Part shown: positions 21,096-32,203 of the stretch, one piece after another
Layout of the letters: the number at the start of each line of letters is the position of its first letter
Numbering within the stretch: position 1 is the stretch's first letter
From: Gaeumannomyces sp. JS-464
Lineage: Eukaryota > Ascomycota > Sordariomycetes > Magnaporthales > Magnaporthaceae
DNA length: 64,000 nt
Assembly (NCBI GenBank): GCA_002197995.1
Contig: NGZR01000002.1
Coordinates: 7,812,001-7,876,000 of the forward strand
Direction: 5' to 3'
The notes under the pieces: generated by a model
Seen by the model: the letters and a program-made list of their open reading frames with translations, nothing else
The model's database searches: none
Told to the model about the DNA's origin: nothing
Translations under genes and position numbers: made by a program

Positions 21096-24000
21096 ATGTC
21101 GAACAGATACGGCGGATCTTCCCGCAACGGCAACGGATACGGCAACTTTGGGCGGCGCTCCCAGGACGACCGCGACGGCGGGGACTACGACCCATACGGC
21201 GATAGCTACGGGAGCGGTGGCGGTAGCGGAGGAGGAGGAGGAGGCGGCGGTGGTAATAGATATGGCGACGACTATGGCGGCGGCGGCGGCGGCAGCAAGC
21301 ACGGAGATGACCGCTACACCGAATCTCCAAGGAGCCAGATGAGCGCCCGCGCCGCTCCCCCACCCGCGGCCCCGGCCTCGTCCCGCTACAATGTGCCCCC
21401 GCCGCGGCCAAGCCAGCAGCGCAGCGGAGGAGGCGGAGGCGGAGGTGCAGGAGGAGGCGGAGGTGCAGGAGGAGGCGGAGGTGCAGGAGGAGGCGGAGGT
21501 GCAGGAGGAGGCGGAGGTGCAGGAGGAGGCGGAGGTGCAGGAGGAGGCGGAGGTGCAGGAGGAGGCGGATACGAGTCGAGTGCGGAGCGGCAGATCGCGC
21601 AGGTGCTGGAGCACATCAAGAAGGACTGGCCAGCCATGTGCCAGACGGACTGCGTCCCCGTGCAGCTGGCGCTGCAGCTGCTGGACAACAGCTCGGTCGG
21701 GCGGGCGCACGAGTACCGCAACTTCCAGAACACGCACCGCTACCTGCAGGACTCGCTCAAGAACATCGTGCACGACTACCACCAGGGCTTCAACAGCTCC
21801 ATCGGCACGTTCCACAAGATCCAAGGCAGCATCCAGGCCTCGCAGAAGAAGGTGCGCGGCCTCAAGGAGTCGCTGGCCGCCGCCAAGGTCAGCTTGTGCA
21901 CCACCGATCCGGAGCTCAAGAAGCTCTACAACATGTCGCAGATGTACGACGACCTGCTGCAGGCCCTGGGCGAGGTCGACGAGCTGCGCCAGGTGCCCGA
22001 CCAGCTTGAGGCCCGCATCTCCGAGAAGCGCTTCCTGACCGCGGTCGAGGTGCTGCAGACGGCCCTACGCAAGCTGACCAAGCCCGAACTAGACGGCATC
22101 GGCGCTCTGGTCGACCTGCGCAGCTACCTGGCCAACCAGGAGACGGCGCTGATGGACATACTTGTCGAGGAGCTTCACGAGCACCTGTATCTCAAGTCCC
22201 CCTACTGCCAGGAGAGGTGGCAGAACCTGGCAAAGTCCCAGGGCTCCTTCAGCGACGCCTTCACCGAGAGCAGTAACCTAGCTCCCTTCCTCGGCGTCCT
22301 CGACACCATGGACCTCGAGCGTGCCGTCCAGGAAGACCCCGGGAGGAACCCCGAGGCGGACACACTACTACATCTCGCTAGTCATCGAGTCGCTCAATAA
22401 GCTTGGCCGACTTGAGGCAGCCGTCGACACGCTAAAGCAGCGGCTGCCAGTTGAGCTGTTCTCGATCGTCAACGAGACCATCAACGAGGTCGACCAGAAG
22501 CACCCGATTCGCTCAGGGGCGGCTCGACCGGCCCACAGGGGCTCCACGTCTACGGCAGCCGCGAGACGCAGCTAAGGGCCGACGTCATATACGACCTGCT
22601 GTGGACTCTCTACGGCAAGTTTGAGGCCATAGCCGAGGGCCACAGGGTCCTCCACGAGTACATCAAGTCCCTCATCCGTCGCGAGGGCGCAGGCAACAAT
22701 ATCGCTCTTCTTGGCAGCTTCAAGGAGCTCTGGAACCTGTACCAGAATGAGATCCGGTCGCTCCTCCACAGCTACGTTACGACAGATGCCGATGTCTACC
22801 AGTTCAACTCTCCAAGACCGGGGGCATCGTCAAACGGCACGTCCAAGACAAGGCAGGACCTGTTCAAGTTTTCCGACTCGGATGTCAAGTCTACCGAGAT
22901 GACGACCGAGTATGAGGAGCTGGACGGCATTATCCGTGCCGCCGTCCCGGGCCTGACCAGCGGCGGCCGCAAGACGGGCGACAAGAAGCAGCAAACAACA
23001 GGGACAGGGCGTGGGACGTGGCGACACCGGCAAGCGCGGCACCGGGATCGGCGGATTCGAGGGCAACGGCCGACAGAGCGGCGAAGTTCACAAGTCGCTG
23101 GTCGAGCCCAGCGTCTTCAACATGAGCTTGCTGCTGCCCCCACGCTGGTGTTTCTTCAGCGACTCAAGGGCATAGTGCCACCCGGGTCGGACCTAGCGAC
23201 GAGCACGCTGACGTCGTTTCTGGATAACTTCCTGGTCAACGTGTTCCAGCCGCAGCTGGACGAGACGCTGGGCAAGCTGAGCGACACGGTGTTTTGGCGA
23301 GTCGGACTCGTTCCAGCAGGACCCAGACTGGAGCCTGATGGCGCGACGCCCGGTGTTCAAGGGCACGACGGCCTTCTTTGCCATAGTGACGGCCTTCTGC
23401 CGCATGCTGGGCACGATCCCGCACGACCAGGCGCTCAGCACCCTCATAATCGGGCAGATGATGCGCTATTACGACCGCTGCCTCAGCTGGTACCGCGCGC
23501 TGGTGGCAAAGACGGAGGAAGAGGCCAGTGCCGAGCACCAGACGCTGCGAGTATCCGCAGTAATGGCCACACATTCGTCCGAGATGCTCGAAACAATGAA
23601 GCAGCTCTGGACGGCCGAGGGCGGCGTGGAGGCCAACGCGGACCTCCTGGGGAAAGAAATCGCGCTGCTGGTCGAGCGCACCAACGAGAAGCGGCTCGAG
23701 ATGGGCGACATCATCTCGGACCGCGACACCATCTCATCCCTCTGCCTGCTCTACACTAGCATGAAGTGGCTGGCCGCAAAGGTCGTCGGCCTGCGCCACA
23801 TCACCAAAAACGACGCCGATTCGTCGAGCACCCTGCCCAAGCAGCAGGGCGGCCGACGCTGGACACTGTTCAACGACCCGGTCAAGGCGGCGACGGAGCA
23901 CGGGCCCGTCTACCTCCCCATGACGCAGGAGACTGTCAAGTAAGCTTTGTTCCTGCGTGGCTTTAAGGCTTTGATCAAGATGTAATGGGGGCGTGCTAAC

Positions 24001-24668
24001 CTTCTCTACTAGCTCCTTCGACAACATCGTCTCGTCATACGAGGAGCTCGCGGCCACGGCGCTGCTGACGCTACACATGGAAGTGCGGTGCCGTATCGTT
24101 TACTCACTGCGGACGGCACTGTCGCCCGACACGGCGCCCTACCTGCTGGACCAGGAGGTCACGGAGCCGGACCCGCAGATCATCTCGCTCAACGGCGAGC
24201 TGGTGGCCTACGACGAGACGACGGCGCGGTTCCTGCGCGAGCGCGAGGTCTCGTTTGTGCGCCAGGGCTTGGGCCTGCTCATCAACTCGTACCTGGTTGG
24301 CAATGCGCCGCTCGTGTCGCCCATGAACTCAAAGGGCTGCGGCCGCATGCGGCTCAACATCCTGGTCCTGCAGCAGAACCTCAAGAACATCGAGGAAGGG
24401 GTCAGCCTCTCGCGCGCAGACGACTACTTCTCCCTGTTCGAGGCCGGACCCGACGCCATCGTGGAGAGGGCCAAGACGGACGCTGCGGCGGGGGAGGGCG
24501 CCGCCGCGGGTGACCATCGCTTCTCATACGACCGCTCAAGCTCCAGCCCTCATCGAGCTCTGCTTCAGCGAGCAGCTGTCGAACCCGGAGCGCGGCATCG
24601 CCAGCGCCGCCAAGAGGCAAATGGCCGACAAAATGCTCAACCTCAGCGAGCAGATGTGGCAGACGTGA
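21096..24668 (+). CDS. SEC8: Exocyst complex component Sec8 (several apparent frameshifts)
   Basis: About 1,165 aa from ATG 21096 to TGA 24666-24668, with one intron, 23940-24012 (GTAAGC...TAG). Sec8 is a subunit of the exocyst, which tethers secretory vesicles at sites of polarised growth such as hyphal tips. The N-terminal ~155 residues are Gly-rich and partly minisatellite-encoded. From residue ~159 the Sec8 domain reads ERQIAQVLEHIKKDWPAM, VPVQLALQLLDNSSVGRAHE and YHQGFNSSIGTFHKIQGS. Later blocks such as LVIESLNKLGRLEAAVDTL, DNFLVNVFQPQLDETLGKL and EELAATALLTLHMEVRCRI continue the family. The frame changes at about 22363, 22508, 22990, 23140, 23290 and 24508; each is one or two bases, several in short homopolymers. 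Every segment remains conserved, so assembly error is the likely cause. Confidence 0.9.
21441..21566 (+). repeat. 18-bp minisatellite in SEC8, seven copies
   Basis: GGAGGTGCAGGAGGAGGC is repeated seven times without change, encoding a (GGAGGG)n linker. Identical units imply recent expansion or homogenisation, so copy number may vary between isolates. The count may also be collapsed in assembly. Confidence 0.9.
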
Positions 24669-25011
24669 GAAAAGTCGGTTCTTGAGTCCTTCCCTTCAGC
24701 CTATTGTTACGGTCTTTGGTATGATATCCGGCGCTGTGGTTCTTTTTTCTGCTCCCATTTTTTCACACTTTTTTCTTCACCAGCTTTATCTACAGCACCT
24801 AGAGTTGTGTTCTGGGACGCCCGGCTTCATCGTATAGGTGGCGAATCACAAAATGCATCTTCTCTTCCCCCTTAGCGTCCACGTTTCCTTTTATATAGGT
24901 CAGGTAAGGGGCATAGCAGAACGGACGGACGAGGCGACAAGGATAAACAGAATAAAAATTCCGATGCTTGTATTGACAAAACAGCATCACCAGATAATGC
25001 AAATGTTCTGC
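24669..25011. other. Intergenic, convergent SEC8 / membrane protein
   Basis: A 343-nt T-rich spacer between two 3' ends, with nothing else recognisable. Confidence 0.5.
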
Positions 25012-26468
25012 CTATATCCTCCCACTTCCCCTTTTGAGTCTTGAGGCACGGTGGTCGTACAGCTCGGCAGGCAGATGCGATGACCCGTACCCATACATCG
25101 ATCTCGGGTCCGCCCCCATCTCGTATCTCTGCGCCGCCTCCATCTCGTACCGCCTCCAGGCCTCGGCGTCCATCTCGTGCTTGCCGCCGCCACCGCGTCG
25201 GCCTCGTGCCTCGGCGTCCCGTCTATCTCGCTCTCCTGCGCCGCGTGCATCTCGTACTTCGCCGCCGCCACGGCATCCGCTTCGCGGGGGTGCGACGTGG
25301 AGCCGGCAAGCTCCGGCCCTTTCGGTGGTCGGAGCGGGTCCTCGTCGCTTAGGCTGGATTGCTGCTGCTGCTGCTGCTTGGCCCTGGCCTTGCGCCGCCG
25401 CCCCAGAACCCACCAGACCAGTATCGCGGACAGGGCGGCCGCCGCCCCGACGGCGCCGCCGATGATGCCCGCCAGCGCGCCTGGCGACAAGCCTGGTGGT
25501 GTTGCGCCTTGGCGGTCGCCGGTGGATGCCGGCTCGGGCGTCGGTGGTGGGTGGGCCGGCGCCGGGGTGCCCGAAGTCGAGGCAGTCGATGATTGCGGTG
25601 ATGATGATGACGACGAAGACGTGGTCGGACGAGCCCGGAGCGACGTGGCCGTCTCCTCGGGGGCGCGCGACACGGGCCCGCCGCCGACGGTGCCGCCGTC
25701 GTCCTTGAAGACCACCACCCCCGGCGACCTCACCTCGCCGCCGATGCCGGAGCGGTACTGCGGCGGGGACCCGCGCGACGGCGTGAAGCGGAAAACGTAG
25801 TTTGTCGTCCGCCCCAGGAACTGGTCGTCCAGGTCGAAGCGGCCGTTGCCCAGCTTCGCCTTGTCCGTGTTGGCTTTGCCAAAGGTCCAGGTTAGGTTGC
25901 CGGCTTGCGAGAGGTTTAGGTTTACTGAGTGGTTTTATGAAAGTTAGTTGGTCGGTTCATCGCGGCCACACCTATCTCGTCAGATCAGAAGATTATTCGT
26001 TTTACTCCTGTGCTTTTTGACCCTCTCACTTTTCCCTTTCCCATACTTTTTTCCCCCTTTCTCCTTTCCTTTCTCCTTTTTTCATTCGCTATTTCCTTCA
26101 CTTAATCTTTCCCCCCTTATTCTGACGAGGCCAAAAAGGGCTAACACGGGCATAAAAGACTAACCGTCGATAAGCAGAGCAAACGGAAAGATGTCATAAT
26201 CGAACGTCGTCAACCACAGATCGTAGATGGTTTCGGAAGCGGTCAAAATGTCTCTGTCCGTCTTGGCCGCCGACCACTTCACCGTCTGCCGCTGGCCTAT
26301 AATGTAAACAAGGGCAAAGTCGGCGAGGGCCTCGACGGGGTCGAGGAAAGGCCATGCTTTGACGCCAAAGGAAGGGCTGTGGCCGAGAAGGACGGGGAGG
26401 AGTAGCAGCTGGACGGCATCGCGAAGGGGCCCTAGCAGGACGAGCTTGCGTAGGCGTGATGCTAACAT
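25012..26468 (-). CDS. Single-pass membrane protein, DLWLTT-motif family, copy 1
   Basis: Exons 26468-26165 and 25924-25012 (intron 25925-26164, 240 nt, GTTAGT...CAG) give about 405 aa. I do not recognise a named family. Seen: a hydrophobic N-terminus that may be a signal peptide; a compact head with DLWLTTFDYDIFPFALLIDG-VNLNL...GNLTWTFGK...NYVFRFTPS, resembling a beta-sandwich; a Ser/Thr/Pro stalk (about 196-245); one membrane helix (about 251-275, ALAGIIGGAVGAAAALSAIL) followed by GRRRKARAK; then a tail with a Gln run and repeated RYEM/KYEM-type units. This layout resembles fungal cell-surface sensors of the Wsc/Mid2 type, but homology is not shown. A base, probably G, is missing at about 25182 in GGCGGCAAGC; correcting it gives the KHEMDAEAWRRYEMEAAQRY tail to TAG 25012-25014. 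The copy at 30169-31250 shares the motif and the intron phase. Confidence 0.68.
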
Positions 26469-27572
26469 GAATTATGTCTTATTTGATTTTTTATGTTTAT
26501 TAGAGCTAACGAGTGAAGAGGAGTCGGAAGGGAGTCAGGTCTATGAGGCTATCGTGATTCCATACTCAACATGTGCATCATGTAAGTGCAGCGAAGGAAA
26601 GGAGATATTCAGGGGAAACAACAACAGAAAGGAGGAAACAACAAGGAAGAGCTGAAAGCATCTGAGGATATGTCCCAATCGCAGTCGATGAACAAGCACC
26701 TCGACCCTGGTAGATCTATAGCTTGCAGATATGGATCAGGCACCACCCGCGCCCTAGCTAAGGCGGCTAACAACATGTGGAGGTTTAGACCGGGCCTCGT
26801 TTGGTGTGCTAAATTAAGTCGCGGAGCCTGGTCTTTGTGCGCGTCTACCATGTCGTCAGTGACCACTGGAGATGGAGGCATGCCGGTCGGAGACTTTTCC
26901 AAGGCGGGCCTTCACTTTGGGCCTGAGGTCTCACTGCTTTTTGTTCATTTTGCCTTGGAGGCGCTTCTTTGTCAGTCCTGATTGGCGGCTGTTGCCTGTG
27001 CTTGGGGCGATCGACTGGCGCTTGGGGAAACCTTGCCAAGAACCCCTGCTCAGCGGCGGCGGGTGGGGCCAATCGAAGCCGGCCGTTTTCTGCGAATGAA
27101 ACCAACAGCCAGCGCGGCGCCCCTAGCTCCACCCCACCTTCTCCTCGCACGAAAGGGCGGGAGAAGGCACGAGGAAGGCGACTGCCCACCTGCGCAACAA
27201 CGGGAGTGAGTGTGAAAAACGTGCCATTGAACGGCAGGCAGCACAAGAGCACAGGCTTTGGGCAAATGCCACCAGACCCCAACTTCGGGCGTGCGCCCAG
27301 CTCAACGACCCAGCCATGCTCAGCCGCAAATTGAGATCAAGGGCGGGCCCTGCTTCAGACTGACGACACCAATCAACGTGTCATTGTATCATTAGTAGGT
27401 GGTTCTTTAGCTCGAGTCTGTTCCTTGATTGCCTCGCCAAGGGGCCTGCTTGCGCGCTTGACGCCAGTCGCCGCTCTCGAGGCTCCCCTCCCCTCTCCTC
27501 CATCCTCGCATCCATTTGGAACTGTTTCGCCGTCCGCTTTCGCGTCGCGCAGCCCATGCAAACGTTGCAGCA
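26469..27572. other. Intergenic, divergent membrane protein / GH47
   Basis: About 1.1 kb holding two divergent promoters. ORFs on both strands (for example 26845-27282) show no domain. No repeat or RNA gene was seen. Confidence 0.45.
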
Positions 27573-29544
27573 ATGTCGATTGCTTCAATCAACGCGCTGA
27601 AGCGCAGGGCGCTTCCCCTGCTCTTCGTCCTCTTCGTCTTCACGTTCCTCCTGCACCACAACCAGCGGAGGCTGCCAAGCCCCAGCTCGTGGCAGGGCGC
27701 GCCAGGCGGCAGCAGGCCCAATGCTGGTGGAGGCCACTTTAGCTGGGCCAGCGTCCCGCTCCACTACCCCGTGCCGCCCGAGTCGATGCGTCGGCTGCCC
27801 GACACGACTGGCCGCCAGATCCCGCGCATCCAGCACGTGTTCTCCAAGGAGACGGCCGCCGACAGGAAGGTCCGTCTGGACAGGCTCGCCCTCGTCAAGA
27901 GCAACTTCACCCACGCCTGGAACGGCTACAAACAGCATGCCTGGATGAGCGACGAGGTCCGTCCCATCTCGGGCGGCGCCCACAACCCCTTTGGCGGCTG
28001 GGCTGCCACCTTGGTAGATGCTCTCGACACCCTCTGGATCATGGGCATGAAGTCCGAGTTTGACGAGGCCGTGCGCGCCATTGATCTGATCGACTTCAGC
28101 TCCAGCACCCTCGACGAGATCAACGTTTTCGAGACCACAATCCGCTATCTGGGCGGCTTCCTTGCTGCGTACGACATTAGCGGCGGGCGCTCCCCCTCGC
28201 TGCTGCGCAAAGCGATCGAGCTGGGCGACATGCTCTATGTCGCCTTCGACACCCCCAACCACTTACCCATCACCCGCTGGAAGCTCAACGAGCTGAAGAA
28301 GGCCCGGACCGGCGGCAGCGGTCCAGCCCAGGTTGCTCCTCCGGGCCTTCTTGTTGCTGAGATCGGCTCCTTGACCCTCGAGTTTACACGCTTGAGCCAG
28401 CTCTCAGGTGACCCCAAGTACTTCGATGCCGTTCAGCGCGTCATGGAAGTTTTTGCGGACGAACAGGATAAAACCTACCTACCCGGTTTATGGCCTGTCG
28501 TCGTAAACGCCGAAAAGCCTGATTTCACCGGCGACGGGGGATTTACCATCGGCGGCATGGCCGACAGCACGTACGAGTATCTTCCAAAGGTGCGCCTCAT
28601 TTCATGCTTATTCCACACCCTGCTCATCATCGAGTCGTGGGCCGTCATTCCTTCCTTTGTTGCCCCTGAATGAGACATGCATGCGACAAAACCAAGACAC
28701 TTGCTGATTTAGGCCATCAATGCCTGCGACAACAGCAATACCTACTTCTCAACGGCGGTTCCCTAATGTATCGTGATCTCTACGTCAAGGCCATAGCTGC
28801 CATGAAGCGCAACATTTTCTTCCGCCCGCGGACCAAGAGCTCGGCCCAGATGCTGATGCCGGGTGATGCGCGGGCGGACGGCTCGAGACACTGGTCCAAG
28901 GTTGAGCAGGAGTCGCGCGTCCAGCACCTGGGCTGCTTCGCGGGCGGTATGGTAGGCCTGGCCGCTCGTGCGCTCGACCTCCCTGGTGATATGGAAGTGG
29001 CTAGACAGCTGGTAGAAGGCTGCCTGTGGTCCTACGAGACGGCGCCATCAGGCTTCATGCCCGAGGTCATGCATGTAACGCGCTGCCCACGTACCGGCCC
29101 TGCGCATGGGACGAGATCGAGTGGCACACGGGCGTCAAGGAGCGTGCCAAGGCGGCACCCGGCGCTGACGTCGCCGAGACCATTCGACAACAGCGCTTGT
29201 CGCCGGGAGTCGTGAGCGTGGATGATCGCCGCTACATTCTGCGGCCCGAGGCGATCGAGAGTATCTTCATCCTCTACCGCCTCACGGGCGAACAGGCGTT
29301 GGCTGACCGGGGATGGTCTATGTTTGAGAACATTGTGCAACAGACGCAGACGGATGTGGCTCACGCGGCGCTGGCCGACTGCACTGCTCCCGAGCCATCG
29401 TCGACCCGGACCGACAGCATGGAGAGCTTCTGGCTCGCAGAGACACTCAAGTACTTCTACCTTTTGTACTCGACGCCCGACGTCGTCAGTCTCGACGAGT
29501 ACGTCCTGAACACTGAGGCGCACCCTCTGCGGAGGCCTTTGTGA
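27573..29544 (+). CDS. GH47 class I alpha-1,2-mannosidase
   Basis: Exons 27573-28589 and 28736-29544 (intron 28590-28735, GTGCGC...CAG) give about 608 aa; splicing joins DSTYEYLPK to QYLLLNGGSLMY. The N-terminus MSIASINALKRRALPLLFVL is a type II signal anchor, so the enzyme probably faces the ER or Golgi lumen and trims Man9-type N-glycans. GH47 hallmarks are NPFGGWAATLVDALDTLWIM, VFETTIRYLGG (conserved Glu), GSLTLEFTRLSQLSGDPKY, LRPEAIESIFILYRLTG, TDSMESFWLAETLKYFYLLYS and the Ca-binding LNTEAHP near the end. The frame shifts by one base at about 29072 (VMHV|NALPTYRPCAWDEIEW); both sides remain conserved. Whether it is the ER enzyme or a Golgi paralogue cannot be decided here. Confidence 0.92.
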
Positions 29545-30168
29545 GAAGGAAGCGTCTTAGTACGAGTATCGCAGCGCTCGGTATCCTTTTTGATTTCGCT
29601 TCTCGGCTCACGATCGGCGTCAGGCCTTCGGCTTCGGTAACTAGGTGAATAATAGCCCAAAACAAGATATGGAACATTTGCCCCATTGACACGCGTGCCA
29701 AAAGACCCTGGCCGATTCCCACACGCCCAACCTGACCGTGGTTAGCTTGAGTAGCCCGGCATTGCCACCAGCTGGCCTTCTCCAGAAGGCGGCCCCGGCC
29801 GTGATCCTAATTTAAGCGCACTCCCCGGACGGCACAGCCCAGGGTGCAGTACTGAATCCTTCATCTGTGCTTGTGACCAATCACCTAGGCGCGCTCGCTA
29901 GCGTTTATGGGGGGCCTTGGCTCAAGGATTTGCTGGTTTCAAGCGGACGTCCACTGTGCTTACGCGCCCCTCCCTTCTCATTTCCCCTCCCAGCGCAGCC
30001 TTACCTCGCCTGTCGATACTGGTCCTCTTTTATAGTGGCACACAGTCGGATTACCAAGTCCGGCCCCCGACCCTCCTTTCCTGTAACCGTGGTATTGTGC
30101 GCTGCCGCCCGTTCACACCGTATCACCTCGCTCTGGCCTTCCATGACCAAATTGTCCTCGTCGTGGTG
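29545..30168. other. Intergenic, GH47 to membrane protein copy 2
   Basis: 624 nt between two + strand genes. No extra gene or repeat is visible. Confidence 0.45.
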
Positions 30169-31250
30169 ATGGCCATGTCTCGCTGCCGCGGACTCGCCCT
30201 CGTGGGCCTCGCGCTCCTGTCGTCGGCCGTCGTGGCTCAGAAGGGGACGGTCCAGGAGGCTATTTGGAACGTGCCCAACGGCAAGCAAAAGGATTTAAGC
30301 CAGACCTTCCAGCTCAGCTCGTGCCTCTGTCATGGAACGCGTACAACGGCAGCATCGGCGACCTGTGGCTCACGACTTGGGACCCCAATGATCCGTTTTA
30401 CGCGTACCGCATAGCTGGTAAGTGCTTTCGGTTATTTTTCCGCTCGTCACGTTCTCAGATGCGCTCGAGGGGTAGCTTTCCTTGAGCCGATGTGGTGATC
30501 AAATCAGATAAAAAGGATTAAACGCTAAAACTGTAGCCGCATCAGTAAAGTCGACCTCCGGAAGAGCGGCGGCATGAATTGGAGAGTGCCAACTTTCGAC
30601 CACACCATAAACATGGTTAGGAAGACGGCCAAGTTCGTCCTGCCGGTTCAAAACCGCCCTCGGAGTCGGCGACCATCTTCAAATCCAATGAGCCGGAGCT
30701 GAGCAGCCGGGCTTCCTCCTAATCCTGGGGACCTGTCAACCCTCACCCCTCCTCTGCCTCGGCCACCTCGACGTCGACAACATCGGGCTCGACGCTGCCC
30801 ACAGAAACCGGCGCCGGCCGTGACGCCGGTGGGGACCCGACCCCAGCCCCTACCCCCGAGCCGGCGGCCGGCATCTCGGGCGCGGCAATAGGCGGGATCG
30901 TGGCCGGGGCGGTCGTCGGGGTGGCCGCCGTGTCGGTCCTGATCTGGTTCTTCGTCTTCCACGCACGGAAAAAGCGGGCCGGCGCCGGCGCCGCCGCCGC
31001 CGAAAATGGAGGATACGCGGGGATAGCGGGCGCACCGCCAAAGGACAACAACAGCCCGGCGCGGCGGCGGCGGCGGGGGAGAACTCGACGGAGCAGCTAC
31101 GGGTCGCCAGTGCCGCAGTACAAGCCGTATGAAGGCGCCGGCCAACGAGGCACGCTACGAGGCGCCGGGCGATGCGTACGCTGGCGGCGGCGGGTACGGA
31201 ACGGGCATCACCAGCCTTCGGAGCTGGATGGGAGTGGGCGTCGGTAGTGT
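30169..31250 (+). pseudogene. Single-pass membrane protein, DLWLTT-motif family, copy 2 (heavily broken)
   Basis: This starts MAMSRCRGLALVGLALLSSA, a clear signal peptide, then IWNVPNGKQKD, LVPLSWNAYNGSIGDLWLTT, WDPNDPFYAYRIAG, an intron (30418-30536, GTAAGT...TAG), KVDLRKSGGMNWRVP, KFVLPV, a Ser/Thr/Pro stalk, a membrane helix (GISGAAIGGIVAGAVVGVAA, then VSVLIWFFVFHARKKR) and a Gly/Ala-rich tail. The DLWLTTWD motif and the phase-1 intron after a Gly codon match the gene at 25012-26468. The frame is interrupted at least five times: a T run near 30294, just after the acceptor (about 30540), near 30648, an in-frame TAA at 30720-30722, and near 31085-31135. Given the error rate in neighbouring conserved genes this may be a working gene read badly, but it has the most breaks per length in the window, so a decaying copy is equally possible. 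The 3' end is uncertain. Confidence 0.55.
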
Positions 31251-31529
31251 GGGAGAAAAAGGGGAGCGAGGTGAATGGAGTTGGGTTTAATAACTGGGTT
31301 TGCTTCAATCTTTTTATAAAGGTGCCATATGGTTTGCGTGTAGAACGGCCAGGAACATGGAGCCATGGAGCATAAGATACCACTTGGATGTTTTGGGAAT
31401 TCTAGATGTAAATATTGTCTGCTGGGTACCCCTGCTCGGAATACATTCTACAGGTGGCCGAGAGGTCGCTTCAGCATGTTAATATCGTTACCGCCATCTT
31501 CCCGTATCCATACACGTCAAGAAGGAAAG

Positions 31530-31745
31530 AAAAAAAAAGCAAAAAGCTCACTCGGCTGCCCTTTTTCTTTGGGACAACCTCGCTACGAAAACCCTTGTTT
31601 TTATAGGGTTTTACTAGCTCTAATTCTCCGCCAAAGGACGGATTCGAACCAGCGAGCTTGGGGTTTTCTGGCCCTCACCCGTGGAAGAAGGTTGTGGCAT
31701 TTAATTTCATAGCCACGGTTCTCACCCGTTCAACCACTCGGTTTG
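31530..31745 (-). mobile_element. tRNA-derived SINE-like / tRNA-pseudogene Pol III unit
   Basis: On the minus strand, in order: CCGAGTGGTTGAACGGG, resembling the D arm and A box of a class II tRNA (Ser/Leu type); a GTGGC/GCCAC stem with a TATGAAA loop; a long variable region; a perfect B box, GGTTCGAATCC (+ 31640-31650); and CTTTGGCG as the 3' acceptor side. The 5' acceptor strand does not pair with it, and one T-stem pair fails, so this is not a sound tRNA. Downstream lie a hairpin (AAACCC/GGGTTT, near 31600) and a T9 run (A run at + 31530-31538) suited to Pol III termination. A tRNA head plus unrelated body plus terminator is the plan of a SINE. Alternatives: a lone tRNA pseudogene, or another Pol III noncoding RNA. 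Genome copy number would decide. Confidence 0.42.
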
Positions 31746-31838
31746 CTACTGGGAGCTGTTGGGAAATCTGGCCGCTGTCTGTGGCTATAAGGTCGAGGGT
31801 CCCAGAGGAGGAAGGAGCGAATAGTCAGAGGCAGTTTG

Positions 31839-31859
31839 CCCCCCCCCCCCCCCCCCCCC
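31839..31859. repeat. Poly-C tract (C21)
   Basis: An uninterrupted run of 21 C in the 3' intergenic region; rare in fungal DNA and hard to sequence, so its length is doubtful. Confidence 0.85.
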
Positions 31860-32203
31860 AGTCGGTAGTGTCCCACAGAGTCTGCCGGGAGATCGGACGA
31901 AACGGCTCCCAAGACTACATGGCCCTCGACTCTCGACTACTCCGCCTGGGCAACTGCTGCGGCTTGCCTCCTGTTGATCAACGTATATTCGCATCATGAA
32001 TCCGGATAATTCCCTATTGTTCCGGGTGAGCATAAAGATAGATAATATCCAATATGGCGGCATTCGTTCAGTAGGGTTATTGAGCATCAGACTTTTTTTT
32101 GCATTAAATGGCGTAAAATCGTCGTCCTCGTGTTATCCATCCACCCCGATACACGAGCAGAGACATTTAGTTAGTATTGCCATCACTTAGACCTATGGTG
32201 CCT

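Larger units (their letters stand above)
31251..32203. other. Intergenic between convergent genes, with SINE-like element and poly-C
   Basis: About 950 nt. It contains a tRNA-derived Pol III-like unit on the minus strand (about 31530-31745) and a C21 homopolymer (31839-31859), both listed separately. No protein-coding gene is supported. Confidence 0.55.

Noticed and set aside
21431..21570. CRISPR-like array
   Set aside because: The repeats are contiguous, without spacers, and encode a Gly-rich linker in a eukaryotic gene.
31625..31745. Functional tRNA-Ser(UGA)
   Set aside because: The 5' acceptor strand does not pair with the 3' side and the anticodon loop is abnormal, despite a perfect B box.
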